This document shows, piece after piece, positions 1-15,202 of a DNA stretch of 64,000 bases. This stretch comes from Streptomyces griseoluteus (GTDB lineage: Bacteria; Actinomycetota; Actinomycetes; Streptomycetales; Streptomycetaceae), in contig NZ_SRRU01000004.1 in NCBI RefSeq assembly GCF_004784465.1, positions 186,001 to 250,000 of the forward strand. Reading direction: 5' to 3'. Made by a program: the position numbers and the translations under genes. The notes beneath the pieces were generated by a model. The model was not told where the DNA came from. It did no database searches and saw only the letters and a program-made list of their open reading frames with translations. The number at the start of each line of letters is the position of its first letter. The first letter of the stretch is position 1.

Positions 1-25
1 CTCAGAACTACCAGGCTGACAAAGT

Positions 26-56
26 TCGGCCCCGTCTGTTGGTCAGACGGGGCCGA
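26..56 (-). terminator. terminator of the rpmH-rnpA-yidD-yidC-jag operon
   Basis: A 13-bp perfect stem (26-38 with 44-56) closes a 5-base loop just beyond the jag stop codon. The arms are GC-rich and there is no long T run, as is usual for streptomycete terminators. It ends leftward transcription of the operon. Confidence 0.75.
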
Positions 57-73
57 TGGAACCATGGGGCCGA

Positions 74-586
74 TCAGGCGGGCAGCACGACGACGAACCG
101 CTGGGGCTCCTCGCCCTCGGACTCGCTGCGCAGTCCCGCGCCCTTGATTGCGTCGTGGACGACCTTGCGCTCGAACGGGGTCATCGGCTTGAGCTTGACC
201 GGCTCCCCGGTGCTCTTGACCTCGGCGGCCGCCTTGGCGCCCAGCTCGGCCAGCTCGGTGCGCTTCTGCGCCCGGTAGCCCGCGATGTCCAGCATCAGCC
301 GGCTGCGGTCACCGGTCTCGCGGTGCACGGCCAGGCGCGTCAGCTCCTGAAGGGCCTCCAGCACCTCGCCGTCCCGGCCGACCAGCTTCTGCAGATCGCG
401 GCCCGGCGCGTCGCTGATGATCGAGACGGAGGCGCGGTCGGCCTCCACGTCCATGTCGATGTCGCCGTCGAGATCGGCGATGTCCAGCAGACCCTCGAGG
501 TAGTCCGCAGCGATCTCACCCTCCTGCTCCAGGCGGGTGAGGGTGTCTGCACCCTCGGCGGCGGCGGTGGTGGTGCCTTCCGTCAC
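74..586 (-). CDS. jag: Jag family R3H/KH single-stranded nucleic acid-binding protein
   Basis: This 170-residue protein has an acidic N-terminus, a central KH-like domain with a GRDGE turn (about residues 68-72), and a C-terminal R3H domain around the MTPFERKVVHDAI stretch (about 135-147). That is the arrangement of Jag/KhpB proteins, which bind RNA and are linked to cell-wall control in Gram-positive bacteria. It is the last gene of the leftward rpmH-rnpA-yidD-yidC operon, 15 bases after yidC. The GTG start at 586 is preceded by AAGGAG at good distance. The next gene in most actinomycetes is rsmG, which would lie beyond the left edge. Confidence 0.9.
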   Translation of the reverse strand: MTEGTTTAAAEGADTLTRLEQEGEIAADYLEGLLDIADLDGDIDMDVEADRASVSIISDAPGRDLQKLVGRDGEVLEALQELTRLAVHRETGDRSRLMLDIAGYRAQKRTELAELGAKAAAEVKSTGEPVKLKPMTPFERKVVHDAIKGAGLRSESEGEEPQRFVVVLPA

Positions 587-601
587 GGGATGGGCTCCTT
601 C

Positions 602-1891
602 TTACTTCTTGGACGGGGACTTGGGCCGCTGGCCACCCTTGCGCTGCCCGGACTGGGCCTTGCTGCGGGTGCCGGAACCGGGCTTCGGAGTCTGCTTGGG
701 AGGCGCGGGCTTGGCGTCCTGCGGCTCCTCGGACTTGGTCAGCGAGGGCGAAGAGGCGGGCTCATCGGCCGGCTCGGCCTCGTGCGGCTGCTTGGGCCCC
801 GCCTGGCGCTGGGACTTGCTCTGCCGCTTGGGCTGCTGACGGCGCGGGGCGCCGACGGCCGCGGTGGGCGTGCCGTCCTCGGCCTGAGCGACGGCCTGGC
901 TGTCGCTCTTGACCACGTTGCCGTCGGCCTGGGCCACCAGACCGGCCTTGGTGAGGGAGTTGATGAACTTCCGCTCGGCCTCGTTGCGGTCGCGGCCCTT
1001 GGCGACGATCGCCTTGACGATCACCCGGGCGCTGCGGCTGCGGACCTTGCCGTGGTGCGTGACGTGACCGGTCAGGCGCTCCAGGTAGGCGGCCTGCGCC
1101 TTGGAGCCCGGAGTCGGGTTGTTGCGGATGACGTACATCTGCTGGCCCATGGTCCACACGTTGGTGGTCAGCCAGTAGACGAGGACACCGACCGGGAAGT
1201 TGATGCCGAAGACGGCGAACATGATCGGGAAGACGTACATCAGCATCTTCTGCTGCTGCATGAACGGGGTCTTCACCGAGGTGTCGACGTTCTTCGTCAT
1301 GAGCTGGCGCTGCGTGTAGAACTGCGACGCCGACATCAGGACGATCATGATGGCGGTGACGACCCGCACATCGGTGACGGTGGCACCGAGGGCGTGCAGG
1401 GTGTCCGCGTTGTCCTTGAACTTCGCCGCGAGCGGGGCACCGAAGATGTGCGCCTTACGGGCGCTCTCCAGCAGCGAGTCGTTGATGACGCCGATGGTCT
1501 TGCCCGACGCGATGCCGTTGAGCACGTGGTACAGGGCGAAGAAGAACGGCGACTGCGCCAGGATGGGAAGGCACGAGGAGAGCGGGTTGGTACCCGACTC
1601 CTTGTACAGCTTCATCATCTCTTCGGACTGGCGCTGCTTGTCGTTCTTGTAGCGCTCCTGGATCTTCTTCATCTCCGGCTGGAGCGTCTGCATCGCACGC
1701 GTCGCCTTGATCTGCTTCACGAAGAGCGGGATCAGGCAGATGCGGATCAGGACCACCAGGGACACGATGGACAGGCCCCAGGCCCAACCCGTGTCAGGGC
1801 CGAAGATGGACCCGTACACCGTGTGGAACTGGACGATGACCCAGGAGACGGGTGTCGTGATGAAGCTGAAGAAGCTGGCAATCGTGTCCAC
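602..1891 (-). CDS. yidC: membrane protein insertase YidC/Oxa1
   Basis: The 429-residue protein is a YidC/OxaA insertase that places membrane proteins into the cytoplasmic membrane with or without SecYEG. An N-terminal hydrophobic segment is followed by a helix carrying the conserved hydrophilic-groove arginine ([12 protein letters not shown], near residue 50), a cytoplasmic coiled-coil hairpin (about 70-95), and further membrane helices near 105-125, 175-190 and 220-250. The last 150 residues are hydrophilic and end in a Lys/Arg/Pro-rich tail that probably contacts ribosomes. There is no large periplasmic domain, as expected for a Gram-positive form. The GTG start lies 3 bases beyond the yidD stop. 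Confidence 0.96.
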   Translation of the reverse strand: MDTIASFFSFITTPVSWVIVQFHTVYGSIFGPDTGWAWGLSIVSLVVLIRICLIPLFVKQIKATRAMQTLQPEMKKIQERYKNDKQRQSEEMMKLYKESGTNPLSSCLPILAQSPFFFALYHVLNGIASGKTIGVINDSLLESARKAHIFGAPLAAKFKDNADTLHALGATVTDVRVVTAIMIVLMSASQFYTQRQLMTKNVDTSVKTPFMQQQKMLMYVFPIMFAVFGINFPVGVLVYWLTTNVWTMGQQMYVIRNNPTPGSKAQAAYLERLTGHVTHHGKVRSRSARVIVKAIVAKGRDRNEAERKFINSLTKAGLVAQADGNVVKSDSQAVAQAEDGTPTAAVGAPRRQQPKRQSKSQRQAGPKQPHEAEPADEPASSPSLTKSEEPQDAKPAPPKQTPKPGSGTRSKAQSGQRKGGQRPKSPSKK

Positions 1892-1894
1892 TAA

Positions 1895-2257
1895 TCATGC
1901 TCCTTGGGCATGGGACGAGGTCTCTGCGGCCGGGCCCGAAGGTGGCTCGGAAGAAAGCTTCGCCTCGGTGGCCGGTTCGGCGGAGTTCCCGCCCTTGCGT
2001 GCGCCCCAGGCGTTGCGCAGCATTTCGTGCCACCGCGGACGCTTGCGCGGCGGGACATGGTCCACACCGCCCAGCGACCACGGATTGCAGCGGAGAATGC
2101 GCCAGGCCGTGAGAGCTGTTCCCTTGATGGCACCGTGCCGGTCGATGGCCGTGTAGCCGTAGTGGGAGCACGACGGGTAGTACTTGCACACCGGCCCCAG
2201 CAGCGGACTGATCGTCCACTGGTACAACTTGATCAGAGCCAGTAGCGGGTACTTCAT
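1895..2257 (-). CDS. yidD: membrane protein insertion efficiency factor YidD
   Basis: The first 75 residues match the small YidD family, which assists YidC-dependent insertion at the inner membrane. Visible signatures are the N-terminal amphipathic helix ([17 protein letters not shown]) and the cysteine motif [15 protein letters not shown], followed by a third cysteine in LRCNPW. Total length is 120, longer than the usual 70-85, because of a C-terminal Ala/Glu/Pro-rich tail. The gene overlaps the rnpA stop by 4 bases and precedes yidC, so the three are translationally linked. Confidence 0.93.
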   Translation of the reverse strand: MKYPLLALIKLYQWTISPLLGPVCKYYPSCSHYGYTAIDRHGAIKGTALTAWRILRCNPWSLGGVDHVPPRKRPRWHEMLRNAWGARKGGNSAEPATEAKLSSEPPSGPAAETSSHAQGA

Positions 2258-2625
2258 CGCGTGCCCCCTCCCAGTAGCCGCTGGATAGCGGCGTCCAGGT
2301 CTTGGGCCAGCCGTGCGTGGTCCGCGTCGCCCGATCCGGGCAGCGCGCGTACGACTACCAGGCTACCGGGGGGAAACAGGGCGACTCGGTCACGCATCAG
2401 GTGACGCAGTCTGCGCTTGACGGTATTGCGGACGACCGCGTTGCCCACGGCCTTGCTCACGACGAAACCCGCACGCGTCGGGGGAGCGCTCTCCCCAGGC
2501 GCGTGCGGGTCCGTGGCACCGCTGCGAAGGTGGACGACGAGAGTCGGGCGACCGGCCCGGCGTCCTCGTCGTACCGCGGATGCGAAGTCCTCGCGCCGCC
2601 TCAGCCGGTTTTCGAGGGGCAGCAC
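2254..2625 (-). CDS. rnpA: ribonuclease P protein component
   Basis: This 123-residue basic protein pairs with the M1-type RNA to remove 5' leaders from pre-tRNAs. The family signature is clear: a [26 protein letters not shown] stretch spans about residues 53-78, with the RNxxKRR core that binds RNase P RNA, and an N-terminal [16 protein letters not shown] segment. The start is GTG at 2625, giving the usual short [10 protein letters not shown]-terminus. It sits 21 bases beyond rpmH and overlaps yidD by 4 bases, the conserved bacterial gene order. Confidence 0.95.
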   Translation of the reverse strand: MLPLENRLRRREDFASAVRRGRRAGRPTLVVHLRSGATDPHAPGESAPPTRAGFVVSKAVGNAVVRNTVKRRLRHLMRDRVALFPPGSLVVVRALPGSGDADHARLAQDLDAAIQRLLGGGTR

Positions 2626-2646
2626 GATGTCATGACCTGATCGGGA

Positions 2647-2784
2647 TCAGGCGGACAGACGGGCGCGACCCTTGCTGCGGCGGGTCGCCAGGATGGCGCG
2701 GCCGGCACGGGTACGCATACGCAGCCGGAAGCCGTGGGTCTTCGCGCGACGACGGTTGTTCGGCTGGAAGGTGCGCTTGCTCAC
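2647..2784 (-). CDS. rpmH: 50S ribosomal protein L34
   Basis: A 45-codon frame starting with GTG encodes the highly basic L34 ([20 protein letters not shown], ending KGRARLSA), a large-subunit rRNA-binding protein. A GGAG sequence lies about 8 bases before the start. It is the first gene of the leftward rpmH-rnpA-yidD-yidC-jag operon and is divergent from dnaA, the classic arrangement beside bacterial origins. Confidence 0.96.
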   Translation of the reverse strand: MSKRTFQPNNRRRAKTHGFRLRMRTRAGRAILATRRSKGRARLSA

Positions 2785-3189
2785 TCGGGGGCTCCAGAAG
2801 AAATCGGTAGTGGCGGGGTGCCGTCCTGGCTGTCACCGTGCGCCCACGAGTAGCTCGCGTCACGCCCGAGTGCACCGCTTCCCGATCACCTGAAGCGATC
2901 TGTGCCCATCGGAGGCAGGCGGCAGCAGCCATCGACAACTCGACCTGGTTACGGTACGCGCGGCTACGCCATCCGGTCAAACCGGCGCCCGTCGGGGGAG
3001 ACTGTCCACAGGCTGGGGACAACAACTTGAACCCTACCCGCTGCGCTGACTACCGTGGCTGGACTCCGATTCGTTCCCTTGTCCCCGCACCACCGGGATT
3101 GCCCGGCCCAGTCCGGCCCGTCCACCTGATGTTCATCCCGACCCATCCCACAACCACACGTTCGTGGGACCTGCGAGAGAGCGTGCCCT
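2785..3189. promoter_or_regulatory. divergent rpmH/dnaA intergenic region
   Basis: This 405-bp gap carries the rpmH and dnaA promoters. Two DnaA-box-like 9-mers are seen: CTGTCCACA at 3002-3010 (+) and TTGTCCCCA at 3014-3022 (reverse strand). They lie directly upstream of a candidate dnaA promoter at 3027-3056. This fits autoregulation of dnaA by DnaA, a known behaviour, but the assignment here is inferred from sequence only. No promoter for rpmH could be picked with confidence. Confidence 0.6.
3027..3056 (+). promoter_or_regulatory. candidate dnaA promoter
   Basis: TTGAAC (3027-3032) is spaced 18 bases from TACCGT (3051-3056), an acceptable housekeeping sigma-factor promoter about 130 bases before the dnaA start. 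Two DnaA-box-like sequences lie immediately upstream. The -10 element is imperfect, so this is a candidate only. Confidence 0.4.
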
Positions 3190-5145
3190 GTGGCTGACGT
3201 ACCTGCCGATCTTGCCGCAGTGTGGCCACGCGTACTGGAGGAACTCCTGGGCGAGGGCCGGGGCCAGGGCGTCGAGACCAAGGACGAGCACTGGATCAGG
3301 CGCTGCCAGCCGCTGGCCCTGGTCGCGGACACCGCGCTGCTGGCCGTGCCGAACGAATTCGCCAAGAACGTGCTCGAGGGCCGCCTGGCCCCGGTCGTCA
3401 GCGAGACCCTGAGCCGCGAGTGCGGCCGCCCCATCCGGATCGCCATCACGGTGGACGACTCCGTCGGCGGCCCCCCGGCCCCCCAGCCGTCCGGCGGCCA
3501 CGAGCAGCCCGACTCCCGCGACCGCGACCAGCGCGAACAGGGCGCCCCGCCGCGCTACGAGGAGCCGGAACTGCCCTCCGGCCCCTACGAGGGCTACGGC
3601 CGCCACCGCGCCGACGACCAGCAGCGCCCGGGCGACAGCCAGGCCGGCCGCGGCGAACGCCCGCCGACCGCGCGCGAGGAGCGGATGCCGACGGCCCGCC
3701 CCACCTATCCGTCCGAGTACCAGCGCCCCGAGCCGGGCGCCTGGCCGCGCTCCGGGCAGGACGACTACGGCTGGCAGCAGCCCCGCCTCGGCTACCCCGA
3801 GCGCGACCCCTACGCCTCCCCGTCCCAGGACTCCTACGGCCGCGCGCCGGACTACCGCGCGCCCGGCCGCGAGCGCCAGGGATACGAGCAGCAGCGCCCC
3901 GACTACGACGCCCCGCGCCCGGAGTACGGCGCGCCCCGTGCCGAGTACGACCAGCGCGACCCGGTCCGGCGGGAGCGGCCCGAGCCGCCGTCCGACAGCG
4001 GTGCGGGGCGGCGCGGCGGCGGGACCGGGCGTCCCGAGCTGCCGTCCACCGGCCGCGGCGGCTCCGGCTCGTCGTCCTCCCCGTCGCCGAGCGCAGGGGG
4101 CCCCGGTGAGCCGACCGCGCGGCTGAACCCGAAGTACCTCTTCGACACCTTCGTCATCGGCGCCTCCAACCGCTTCGCGCACGCGGCCGCGGTGGCCGTC
4201 GCCGAGGCGCCGGCGAAGGCATACAACCCCCTCTTCATCTATGGGGAGTCGGGGCTCGGCAAGACGCACCTGCTGCACGCGATCGGGCACTACGCGCGCA
4301 GCCTCTACCCCGGTACGCGGGTGCGGTACGTCAGCTCGGAGGAGTTCACCAACGAGTTCATCAACTCGATCCGCGACGGCAAGGGCGACAGCTTCCGCAA
4401 GCGGTACCGGGAGATGGACATCCTGCTCGTCGACGACATCCAGTTCCTCGCGGACAAGGAGTCGACGCAGGAGGAGTTCTTCCACACCTTCAACACGCTG
4501 CACAACGCCAACAAGCAGATCGTGCTGTCCTCCGACCGGCCGCCCAAGCAGCTCGTCACGCTGGAGGACCGGCTGCGCAACCGCTTCGAGTGGGGCCTGA
4601 TCACCGACGTCCAGCCGCCCGAGCTGGAGACGCGGATCGCGATCCTGCGCAAGAAGGCGGTGCAGGAGCAGCTCAACGCCCCGCCGGAGGTGCTGGAGTT
4701 CATCGCCTCCCGGATCTCGCGGAACATCCGTGAGCTGGAGGGCGCGCTGATCCGGGTGACGGCCTTCGCCTCGCTCAACCGGCAGCCGGTGGACCTGGGG
4801 CTCACCGAGATCGTCCTCAAGGACCTGATCCCCGGCGGCGAGGACTCCGCGCCCGAGATCACGGCCACGGCCATCATGGCGGCCACCGCGGACTACTTCG
4901 GGCTCACGGTGGACGACCTCTGCGGCACCTCGCGCGGCCGCGCGCTGGTCACCGCCCGGCAGATCGCCATGTACCTGTGCCGTGAGCTGACGGATCTGTC
5001 GCTGCCGAAGATCGGCGCGCAGTTCGGCGGCCGCGACCACACCACCGTCATGCACGCGGACCGCAAGATCCGGGCGCTGATGGCCGAGCGGCGCTCGATC
5101 TACAACCAGGTCACCGAGCTGACGAACCGCATCAAGAACGGCTGA
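3190..5145 (+). CDS. dnaA: chromosomal replication initiator protein DnaA
   Basis: DnaA binds 9-mer boxes in oriC as an ATP-bound oligomer and opens the duplex. Domain I spans about residues 1-90. Domain II is unusually long (about 95-310) and rich in Pro, Tyr, Arg, Asp and Gln, typical of streptomycetes and the cause of the 651-residue length against about 450-500 elsewhere. The AAA+ core has Walker [10 protein letters not shown] (about 348-356) and Walker [10 protein letters not shown] (about 410). Domain IV carries the box-recognition signature [15 protein letters not shown] near residue 615. The GTG start at 3190 gives the expected [19 protein letters not shown]-terminus; the ribosome-binding site is weak (GAGAGAG), which may limit expression. 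Confidence 0.98.
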   Translation: MADVPADLAAVWPRVLEELLGEGRGQGVETKDEHWIRRCQPLALVADTALLAVPNEFAKNVLEGRLAPVVSETLSRECGRPIRIAITVDDSVGGPPAPQPSGGHEQPDSRDRDQREQGAPPRYEEPELPSGPYEGYGRHRADDQQRPGDSQAGRGERPPTAREERMPTARPTYPSEYQRPEPGAWPRSGQDDYGWQQPRLGYPERDPYASPSQDSYGRAPDYRAPGRERQGYEQQRPDYDAPRPEYGAPRAEYDQRDPVRRERPEPPSDSGAGRRGGGTGRPELPSTGRGGSGSSSSPSPSAGGPGEPTARLNPKYLFDTFVIGASNRFAHAAAVAVAEAPAKAYNPLFIYGESGLGKTHLLHAIGHYARSLYPGTRVRYVSSEEFTNEFINSIRDGKGDSFRKRYREMDILLVDDIQFLADKESTQEEFFHTFNTLHNANKQIVLSSDRPPKQLVTLEDRLRNRFEWGLITDVQPPELETRIAILRKKAVQEQLNAPPEVLEFIASRISRNIRELEGALIRVTAFASLNRQPVDLGLTEIVLKDLIPGGEDSAPEITATAIMAATADYFGLTVDDLCGTSRGRALVTARQIAMYLCRELTDLSLPKIGAQFGGRDHTTVMHADRKIRALMAERRSIYNQVTELTNRIKNG

Positions 5146-5169
5146 CGCCGGCCGCGTACGGGCCCATGA

Positions 5170-5198
5170 GGGCGCTCCGGGAGTTCTCCGGGGCGCCC
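5170..5198 (+). terminator. dnaA terminator
   Basis: An 11-bp stem with one G-T pair (5170-5180 with 5188-5198) and a 7-base loop starts 24 bases after the dnaA stop codon, before the oriC box array. Confidence 0.65.
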
Positions 5199-5399
5199 TT
5201 CGGCGTTCCTGCGGGAAGCGTCCGGGGGAGAGACGGCTGCGATGCGGGTGGGTCCGGGGGTCCGGCAGCCGCGCGGGGCCGAAGAGGAGCCGGCGGGTGA
5301 ACAGCACGGCGGCCGACGCGCGTGGGAACCCCGTAAGGGCACCGGGAGCCCCGCCCAACCCTCCGATCCGAGCCGCTGGCCCCGTCCCCACCCCCCAAC

Positions 5400-6030
5400 C
5401 CCCGTGTCCCACCAGCAACCTTGTGTTCGATTCCCTGGCGAGTTACGGCCTCCCTCCACAGATTGCCCGACTTTCTTTCGCCCACAGGGTGGGGACTGCG
5501 AAGTTGTCCCAAGCTGCGTCCACAGGGAAGCTGGGGGTTGGGCATCTGCCCTGCTCAGAGGGTTGTGGATTCGTGGACGAACGATCTCCACAGGGTGTGG
5601 ACAAAGACTCCGTCCACACCCTGTGCGTAACGTTGTCCACGGCTGGCCCCACAGGTTGGGGGCGGTTGTCCCCAGCGGAAGCTGGCTTCTCCACATCACT
5701 GTCCACTGTTCGGCAACATCACGGGGCCGGTCACTGCGTCGAGTGAAAGCCGTCACACGGAACTGCCAACAGCCCCTGTGGGAAACGGCGCCAAACCTGG
5801 GGACGCAGCTGGGGAGAACTCGCCCTGTCCTGGGGACGGTGTGTGCAGAACTTTCTGTTCTCCACAGATGGGCCAAGTTGTCCACGGGGTCCGCCCACAG
5901 GGGCAGTGGATAAAATTTGGGGCCTGACCTGGGAAAACGGGGTTATCCACGGTATCCACAGGCCCTACTACTACTCCCGACTAGAGAGAGCTAGGAATCC
6001 GTTTCGAAGCGGGGCCTGTGCACAACTTGC
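5400..6030. other. oriC: chromosomal origin of replication oriC (DnaA box array)
   Basis: The 1041-bp dnaA-dnaN spacer contains many 9-mers close to the streptomycete DnaA box TTGTCCACA. Plus-strand examples are TTGTCCCAA 5504, GCGTCCACA 5516, ATCTCCACA 5584, CCGTCCACA 5610, TTGTCCACG 5633, TTGTCCCCA 5666, TTCTCCACA 5687, CTGTCCACT 5699, TTCTCCACA 5858, TTGTCCACG 5878, TTATCCACG 5943 and GTATCCACA 5952. Reverse-strand examples are GAATCCACA 5564, the perfect TTGTCCACA 5596-5604, TTTCCCACA 5777, TTATCCACT 5905 and TTGTGCACA 6017. Starts are given. The only clearly A/T-rich patch is near 5905-5955. Bases 5200-5400 and 6030-6160 show no boxes. Confidence 0.95.
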
Positions 6031-6186
6031 TGCTTCGCCCTCGGCTGCCGCTCGGCCCGACTTGACCCCGACCGGCACCTGCTGTCAGCGCGGTGCGTCA
6101 GACTGGTCACCGGTGTCCTTCCCCTCGCAACGGGAGGCGACACCGAGTCGGAGGACTCAGAAGGCAACAGCAGGAGGCGGCTTACG

Positions 6187-7317
6187 GTGAAGATCCGGGT
6201 GGAACGCGACGTACTCGCGGAGGCAGTGGCGTGGGCGGCACGCAGCCTCCCGGCCCGTCCGCCGGCGCCTGTCCTCGCCGGCCTGCTGCTGAAGGCCGAG
6301 GAGGGCCAGCTCAGCCTGTCGGGCTTCGACTACGAGGTCTCCGCCAGGGTGGGCGTCGAGGCCGAGGTCGAGGAGGAGGGCACCGTCCTGGTCTCCGGCC
6401 GCCTGCTCGCCGATATCTGCCGCGCGCTGCCCAACCGCCCGGTGGAGATCTCCACCGACGGTGTGCGGGCCACCGTGGTCTGCGGCTCCTCGCGGTTCAC
6501 CCTCCACACCCTGCCGGTGGAGGAGTACCCGGCGCTGCCGCAGATGCCGACCGCCACGGGCACCGTCCCCGGCGAGGTCTTCGCGGCCGCCGCGTCCCAG
6601 GTGGCCATCGCCGCCGGGCGTGACGACACGCTGCCCGTCCTCACCGGTGTGCGCATCGAGATCGAGGGCGACACCGTCACCCTGGCCTCCACCGACCGCT
6701 ACCGCTTCGCGGTCCGCGAGTTCCTGTGGAAGCCGGAGAACCCGGACGCCTCCGCGGTCGCCCTGGTCCCGGCCAAGACGCTGCTGGACACCGCCAAGTC
6801 GCTCGGCGCCGGTGACAGCGTCACCCTGGCGCTCTCCGGCTCCGGCTCGGGCGAGGGCCTCATCGGCTTCGAGGGCGCCGGCCGCCGCACCACCACGCGG
6901 CTGCTCGAGGGCGACCTGCCGAAGTACCGCACGCTGTTCCCGACGGAGTTCAACTCGGTCGCAGTGATCGAGACCGCCCCCTTCGTGGAGGCCGTCAAGC
7001 GCGTCGCCCTGGTCGCCGAGCGGAACACCCCGGTGCGGCTCAGCTTCGAGCAGGGCGTGCTGATCCTGGAGGCGGGCTCCAGCGACGACGCACAGGCTGT
7101 GGAAAGGGTCGACGCCCAGCTCGACGGCGACGACATCTCGATCGCCTTCAACCCGACCTTCCTGCTGGACGGTCTGAGCGCGATCGACTCCCCTGTGGCC
7201 CAACTGTCGTTCACCACCTCCACCAAGCCGGCGCTGCTCAGCGGCAAGCCCGCGCTGGACGCGGAGGCGGACGACGCCTACAAGTACCTGATCATGCCGG
7301 TGCGCCTGAGCGGCTGA
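6187..7317 (+). CDS. dnaN: DNA polymerase III beta subunit (sliding clamp)
   Basis: The 376-residue protein is the ring-forming processivity clamp that tethers DNA polymerase III and recruits repair factors. Its three repeated clamp folds span about 1-120, 130-250 and 255-376; recognisable stretches include LLKAEEGQLSLSGFDYE, VLTGVRIE and the C-terminal YKYLIMPVRLSG. The GTG start at 6187 follows AGGAGG at 6172-6177. It is the first gene to the right of oriC, transcribed away from it. Confidence 0.97.
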   Translation: MKIRVERDVLAEAVAWAARSLPARPPAPVLAGLLLKAEEGQLSLSGFDYEVSARVGVEAEVEEEGTVLVSGRLLADICRALPNRPVEISTDGVRATVVCGSSRFTLHTLPVEEYPALPQMPTATGTVPGEVFAAAASQVAIAAGRDDTLPVLTGVRIEIEGDTVTLASTDRYRFAVREFLWKPENPDASAVALVPAKTLLDTAKSLGAGDSVTLALSGSGSGEGLIGFEGAGRRTTTRLLEGDLPKYRTLFPTEFNSVAVIETAPFVEAVKRVALVAERNTPVRLSFEQGVLILEAGSSDDAQAVERVDAQLDGDDISIAFNPTFLLDGLSAIDSPVAQLSFTTSTKPALLSGKPALDAEADDAYKYLIMPVRLSG

Positions 7318-7484
7318 GCCGGGCTCCCCGGCACCGGACCGAGTGCGGGACCGGTGGCAAAAGCCCAGGTGGGGGCGTACGTATGAGCGCGTATACCCAC
7401 AGTTGTGCATGACGGGTCGCCGTTAGGCTCGGTGCCGGGCACCCACGTGCCCGGCACGCCACACAGCGACCTAAGGAACAACTG

Positions 7485-8363
7485 ATGGAGCTCGGTCTCG
7501 TCGGCCTCGGCAAGATGGGCGGCAACATGCGTGAGCGCATCCGCCGCGCAGGCCACACCGTCATCGGATACGACCGCAACGCGGACCTCGCGGACGTCCA
7601 CAGCCTCGAAGAGCTTGTGGGCAAGCTCAGCGCCCCGCGCGTGGTCTGGGTGATGGTTCCGGCGGGCGAGGCGACTCAGGCGACCGTCGACCGGCTCGGC
7701 GAGCTGCTGGAGCCCGGCGACGTGGTCGTGGACGGCGGCAACTCCCGCTGGACGGACGACGAGAAGCACGCCGAGGAGCTGGCGGCCAAGGGCATAGGCT
7801 TCGTCGACTGCGGCGTCTCCGGCGGCGTCCACGGCCTGGCGAACGGCTACGCGCTGATGTACGGCGGTGACGAGGAGAACGTCGCCAAGGTGCGGCCTGT
7901 CCTCGACGCGCTGAAGCCCGAGGGCGACTTCGGCTCCGTACACGCCGGCAAGGTCGGCGCGGGCCACTTCTCCAAGATGGTCCACAACGGCATCGAGTAC
8001 GCCATGATGCAGGCGTACGCCGAGGGCTGGGAGCTGCTGGAGAAGGTCGACTCCGTGGAGAACGTCCGCGAGATCTTCCGCTCCTGGCAGGAGGGCACGG
8101 TCATCCGTTCCTGGCTGCTCGACCTCGCGGTCAACGCCCTGGACGACGACGAGCACCTGGACGGCCTGCGCGGCTACGCGCAGGACTCCGGTGAGGGACG
8201 CTGGACGGTGGAGGCCGCGATCGACAACGCGGTGCCGCTGCCGGCGATCACCGCGTCGCTGTTCGCGCGGTTCGCCTCGCGGCAGGACGACTCGCCGCAG
8301 ATGAAGATGATCGCCGCGCTGCGCAACCAGTTCGGCGGCCACGCCGTCGAGAAGAAGCCGTAA
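7485..8363 (+). CDS. gnd: 6-phosphogluconate dehydrogenase (decarboxylating), short form
   Basis: Oxidises and decarboxylates 6-phosphogluconate to ribulose 5-phosphate in the pentose phosphate pathway. The N-terminal Rossmann motif [12 protein letters not shown] (3-14) and a following GYDRN (about 29-33) suggest NAD rather than NADP preference, an inference from the acidic residue. The substrate motifs VDGGNSRW (about 84-91), [10 protein letters not shown] (about 110-119) and [13 protein letters not shown] (about 164-176) are intact. At 292 residues it is the short class lacking the long C-terminal helical tail. Its place between dnaN and recF is conserved in Streptomyces. Confidence 0.93.
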   Translation: MELGLVGLGKMGGNMRERIRRAGHTVIGYDRNADLADVHSLEELVGKLSAPRVVWVMVPAGEATQATVDRLGELLEPGDVVVDGGNSRWTDDEKHAEELAAKGIGFVDCGVSGGVHGLANGYALMYGGDEENVAKVRPVLDALKPEGDFGSVHAGKVGAGHFSKMVHNGIEYAMMQAYAEGWELLEKVDSVENVREIFRSWQEGTVIRSWLLDLAVNALDDDEHLDGLRGYAQDSGEGRWTVEAAIDNAVPLPAITASLFARFASRQDDSPQMKMIAALRNQFGGHAVEKKP

Positions 8364-8434
8364 CCGGCACAAGAAGTAGTCCACAGGGTCGTTCCGGCGA
8401 TCCACAGGCTGTTGAGGGAGGTCGGCGGACGACC

Positions 8435-9556
8435 ATGCACGTCACGCATCTTTCGCTGGCCGACTTCCGCTCGTACGCCCGGGCCGAGGTTCCGCTCGGC
8501 TCGGGCGTCACCGCCTTCGTGGGCCCCAACGGGCAGGGCAAGACCAACCTCGTCGAGGCCGTCGGCTATCTGGCCACCCTCGGCAGCCACCGGGTCTCCG
8601 CCGACGCCCCCCTGGTCCGCATGGGCGCCGAGCGTGCCGTCGTGCGGGCGCAGGTCCGCCAGGGCGAGCGGCAGCAGCTGGTCGAGCTGGAGCTGAACCC
8701 CGGCCGCGCCAACCGGGCCCGGATCAACCGGTCCTCGCAGGTCAGGCCGCGTGACGTGCTGGGCATCGTGCGGACCGTGCTGTTCGCGCCCGAGGACCTG
8801 GCGCTGATCAAGGGCGACCCCGGCGAGCGCCGCCGCTTCCTGGACGAGCTGATCACCGCGCGCGCCCCGCGCATGGCGGGCGTCCGCTCCGACTACGAGC
8901 GGGTGCTCAAGCAGCGCAACACCCTGCTGAAGTCGGCCGCCCTCGCGCGCCGGCACGGCGGCCGCTCCATGGACCTCTCCACGCTCGACGTGTGGGACCA
9001 GCACCTCGCGCGCGCGGGCGCCGAGCTGCTGGCCCAGCGCCTGGACCTCATCGGGGTGCTCCAGCCGCTCGCCGACAAGGCGTACGAGCAGCTCGCCCCC
9101 GGTGGCGGACCCGTCGCGCTGGAGTACAAGGCCTCCGCGCCGGGCACCGCGCACACCCGCGAGGAGCTGGCCGAACAGCTGCTGGGCGCGCTCGCCGAGG
9201 CGCGCAAGCAGGAGATCGAGCGGGGCGTGACCCTGGTCGGCCCGCACCGCGACGACCTGGTGCTGCGCCTGGGCCGTCTCCCCGCCAAGGGGTACGCCTC
9301 GCACGGCGAGTCCTGGTCCTACGCGCTCGCGCTGCGCCTGGCCTCGTACGACCTGCTGCGGGCCGAGGGCAATGAGCCGGTGCTGATCCTGGACGACGTC
9401 TTCGCCGAGCTGGACGCGCGCCGCCGGGAGCGGCTGGCCGAGCTGGTGGCGCCCGGCGAGCAGGTGCTGGTGACGGCCGCGGTCGACGACGACGTGCCGC
9501 ACGTCCTGGCGGGCGCCCGGTACGCGGTGTCCGACGGCACGGTGGAGCCGGTATGA
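8435..9556 (+). CDS. recF: DNA replication and repair protein RecF
   Basis: RecF is an SMC/ABC-like ATPase that helps load RecA at gapped DNA. The Walker A motif GPNGQGKTN lies at about residues 30-38, the ABC-type region and Walker [12 protein letters not shown] near 315-325, and the N-terminal [13 protein letters not shown] is typical. Length 373 is normal. The stop overlaps the next gene (ATGA), so recF and the DciA-like gene are coupled. Two weak DnaA-box-like sequences (starts 8378 and 8399) precede it. Confidence 0.97.
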   Translation: MHVTHLSLADFRSYARAEVPLGSGVTAFVGPNGQGKTNLVEAVGYLATLGSHRVSADAPLVRMGAERAVVRAQVRQGERQQLVELELNPGRANRARINRSSQVRPRDVLGIVRTVLFAPEDLALIKGDPGERRRFLDELITARAPRMAGVRSDYERVLKQRNTLLKSAALARRHGGRSMDLSTLDVWDQHLARAGAELLAQRLDLIGVLQPLADKAYEQLAPGGGPVALEYKASAPGTAHTREELAEQLLGALAEARKQEIERGVTLVGPHRDDLVLRLGRLPAKGYASHGESWSYALALRLASYDLLRAEGNEPVLILDDVFAELDARRRERLAELVAPGEQVLVTAAVDDDVPHVLAGARYAVSDGTVEPV

Positions 9557-10089
9557 GCGACGGGGACGGGCAGGACCGCAAGGCGCCGGAGCCGTCCGGT
9601 GTCGACCTCGCGCGCGTGGCGCTGCGGGCGGCGAAGGAGCAGGCACGCGCGCGTGGGGACGCGGCGCGGCAGAAGAAGCAGGCGCGGCGCGGCGGTGGCC
9701 TGCGCTCGGGCGCTCGGGCGGACGGCCGGGACCCGATGGCGCTGGGCGCGGCGATCAACCGGCTGCTGAACGAGCGCGGCTGGGAGGCCCCGGCGGCGGT
9801 CGGCGGTGTCATGGGCCGCTGGCCGCAGATCGTGGGCGAGGACCTGGCGAAGCACTGCGTGCCGCAGCGGTACGACGAGGACGAGCGGGTGCTGTCGGTC
9901 TCCTGTGACTCGACGGCATGGGCGACGCAGCTCCGCCTGCTGGCGCCGACGCTCGTGGCCCGGCTGAACGAGGACCTCGGTCACGGCACGGTCCGGATGA
10001 TCAAGGTGAACGGTCCGGGTGCCCCGGTGCGCCGTTACGGGCCTCTCAGGGCGCCGGGAAGCGCCGGTCCGGGCGACACCTACGGGTGA
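9553..10089 (+). CDS. DUF721/DciA family protein
   Basis: A 178-residue protein with a basic, disordered N-terminus (about 1-55, rich in Ala, Arg and Lys) and a C-terminal DUF721 domain (about 60-165, with [15 protein letters not shown] and [20 protein letters not shown]). DUF721 is shared with DciA, the ancestral replicative-helicase operator or loader in bacteria without DnaC/DnaI. Position between recF and gyrB and 4-base overlap with recF support a replication role. Function is inferred from family and context. Confidence 0.85.
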   Translation: MSDGDGQDRKAPEPSGVDLARVALRAAKEQARARGDAARQKKQARRGGGLRSGARADGRDPMALGAAINRLLNERGWEAPAAVGGVMGRWPQIVGEDLAKHCVPQRYDEDERVLSVSCDSTAWATQLRLLAPTLVARLNEDLGHGTVRMIKVNGPGAPVRRYGPLRAPGSAGPGDTYG

Positions 10090-12538
<2,449 letters not shown>

Positions 12539-12581
12539 GTCGGTCCCGGCTGACCGCACCAGGGAAGGATCTTCACCAGCA

Positions 12582-15185
<2,604 letters not shown>

Positions 15186-15202
15186 CACGAGGAGTGAATC
15201 AC

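Noticed and set aside
3133..5418. Long open frame opposite dnaA (761 codons)
   Set aside because: It is an antisense shadow caused by GC-biased third positions; no ribosome site or protein-like composition.
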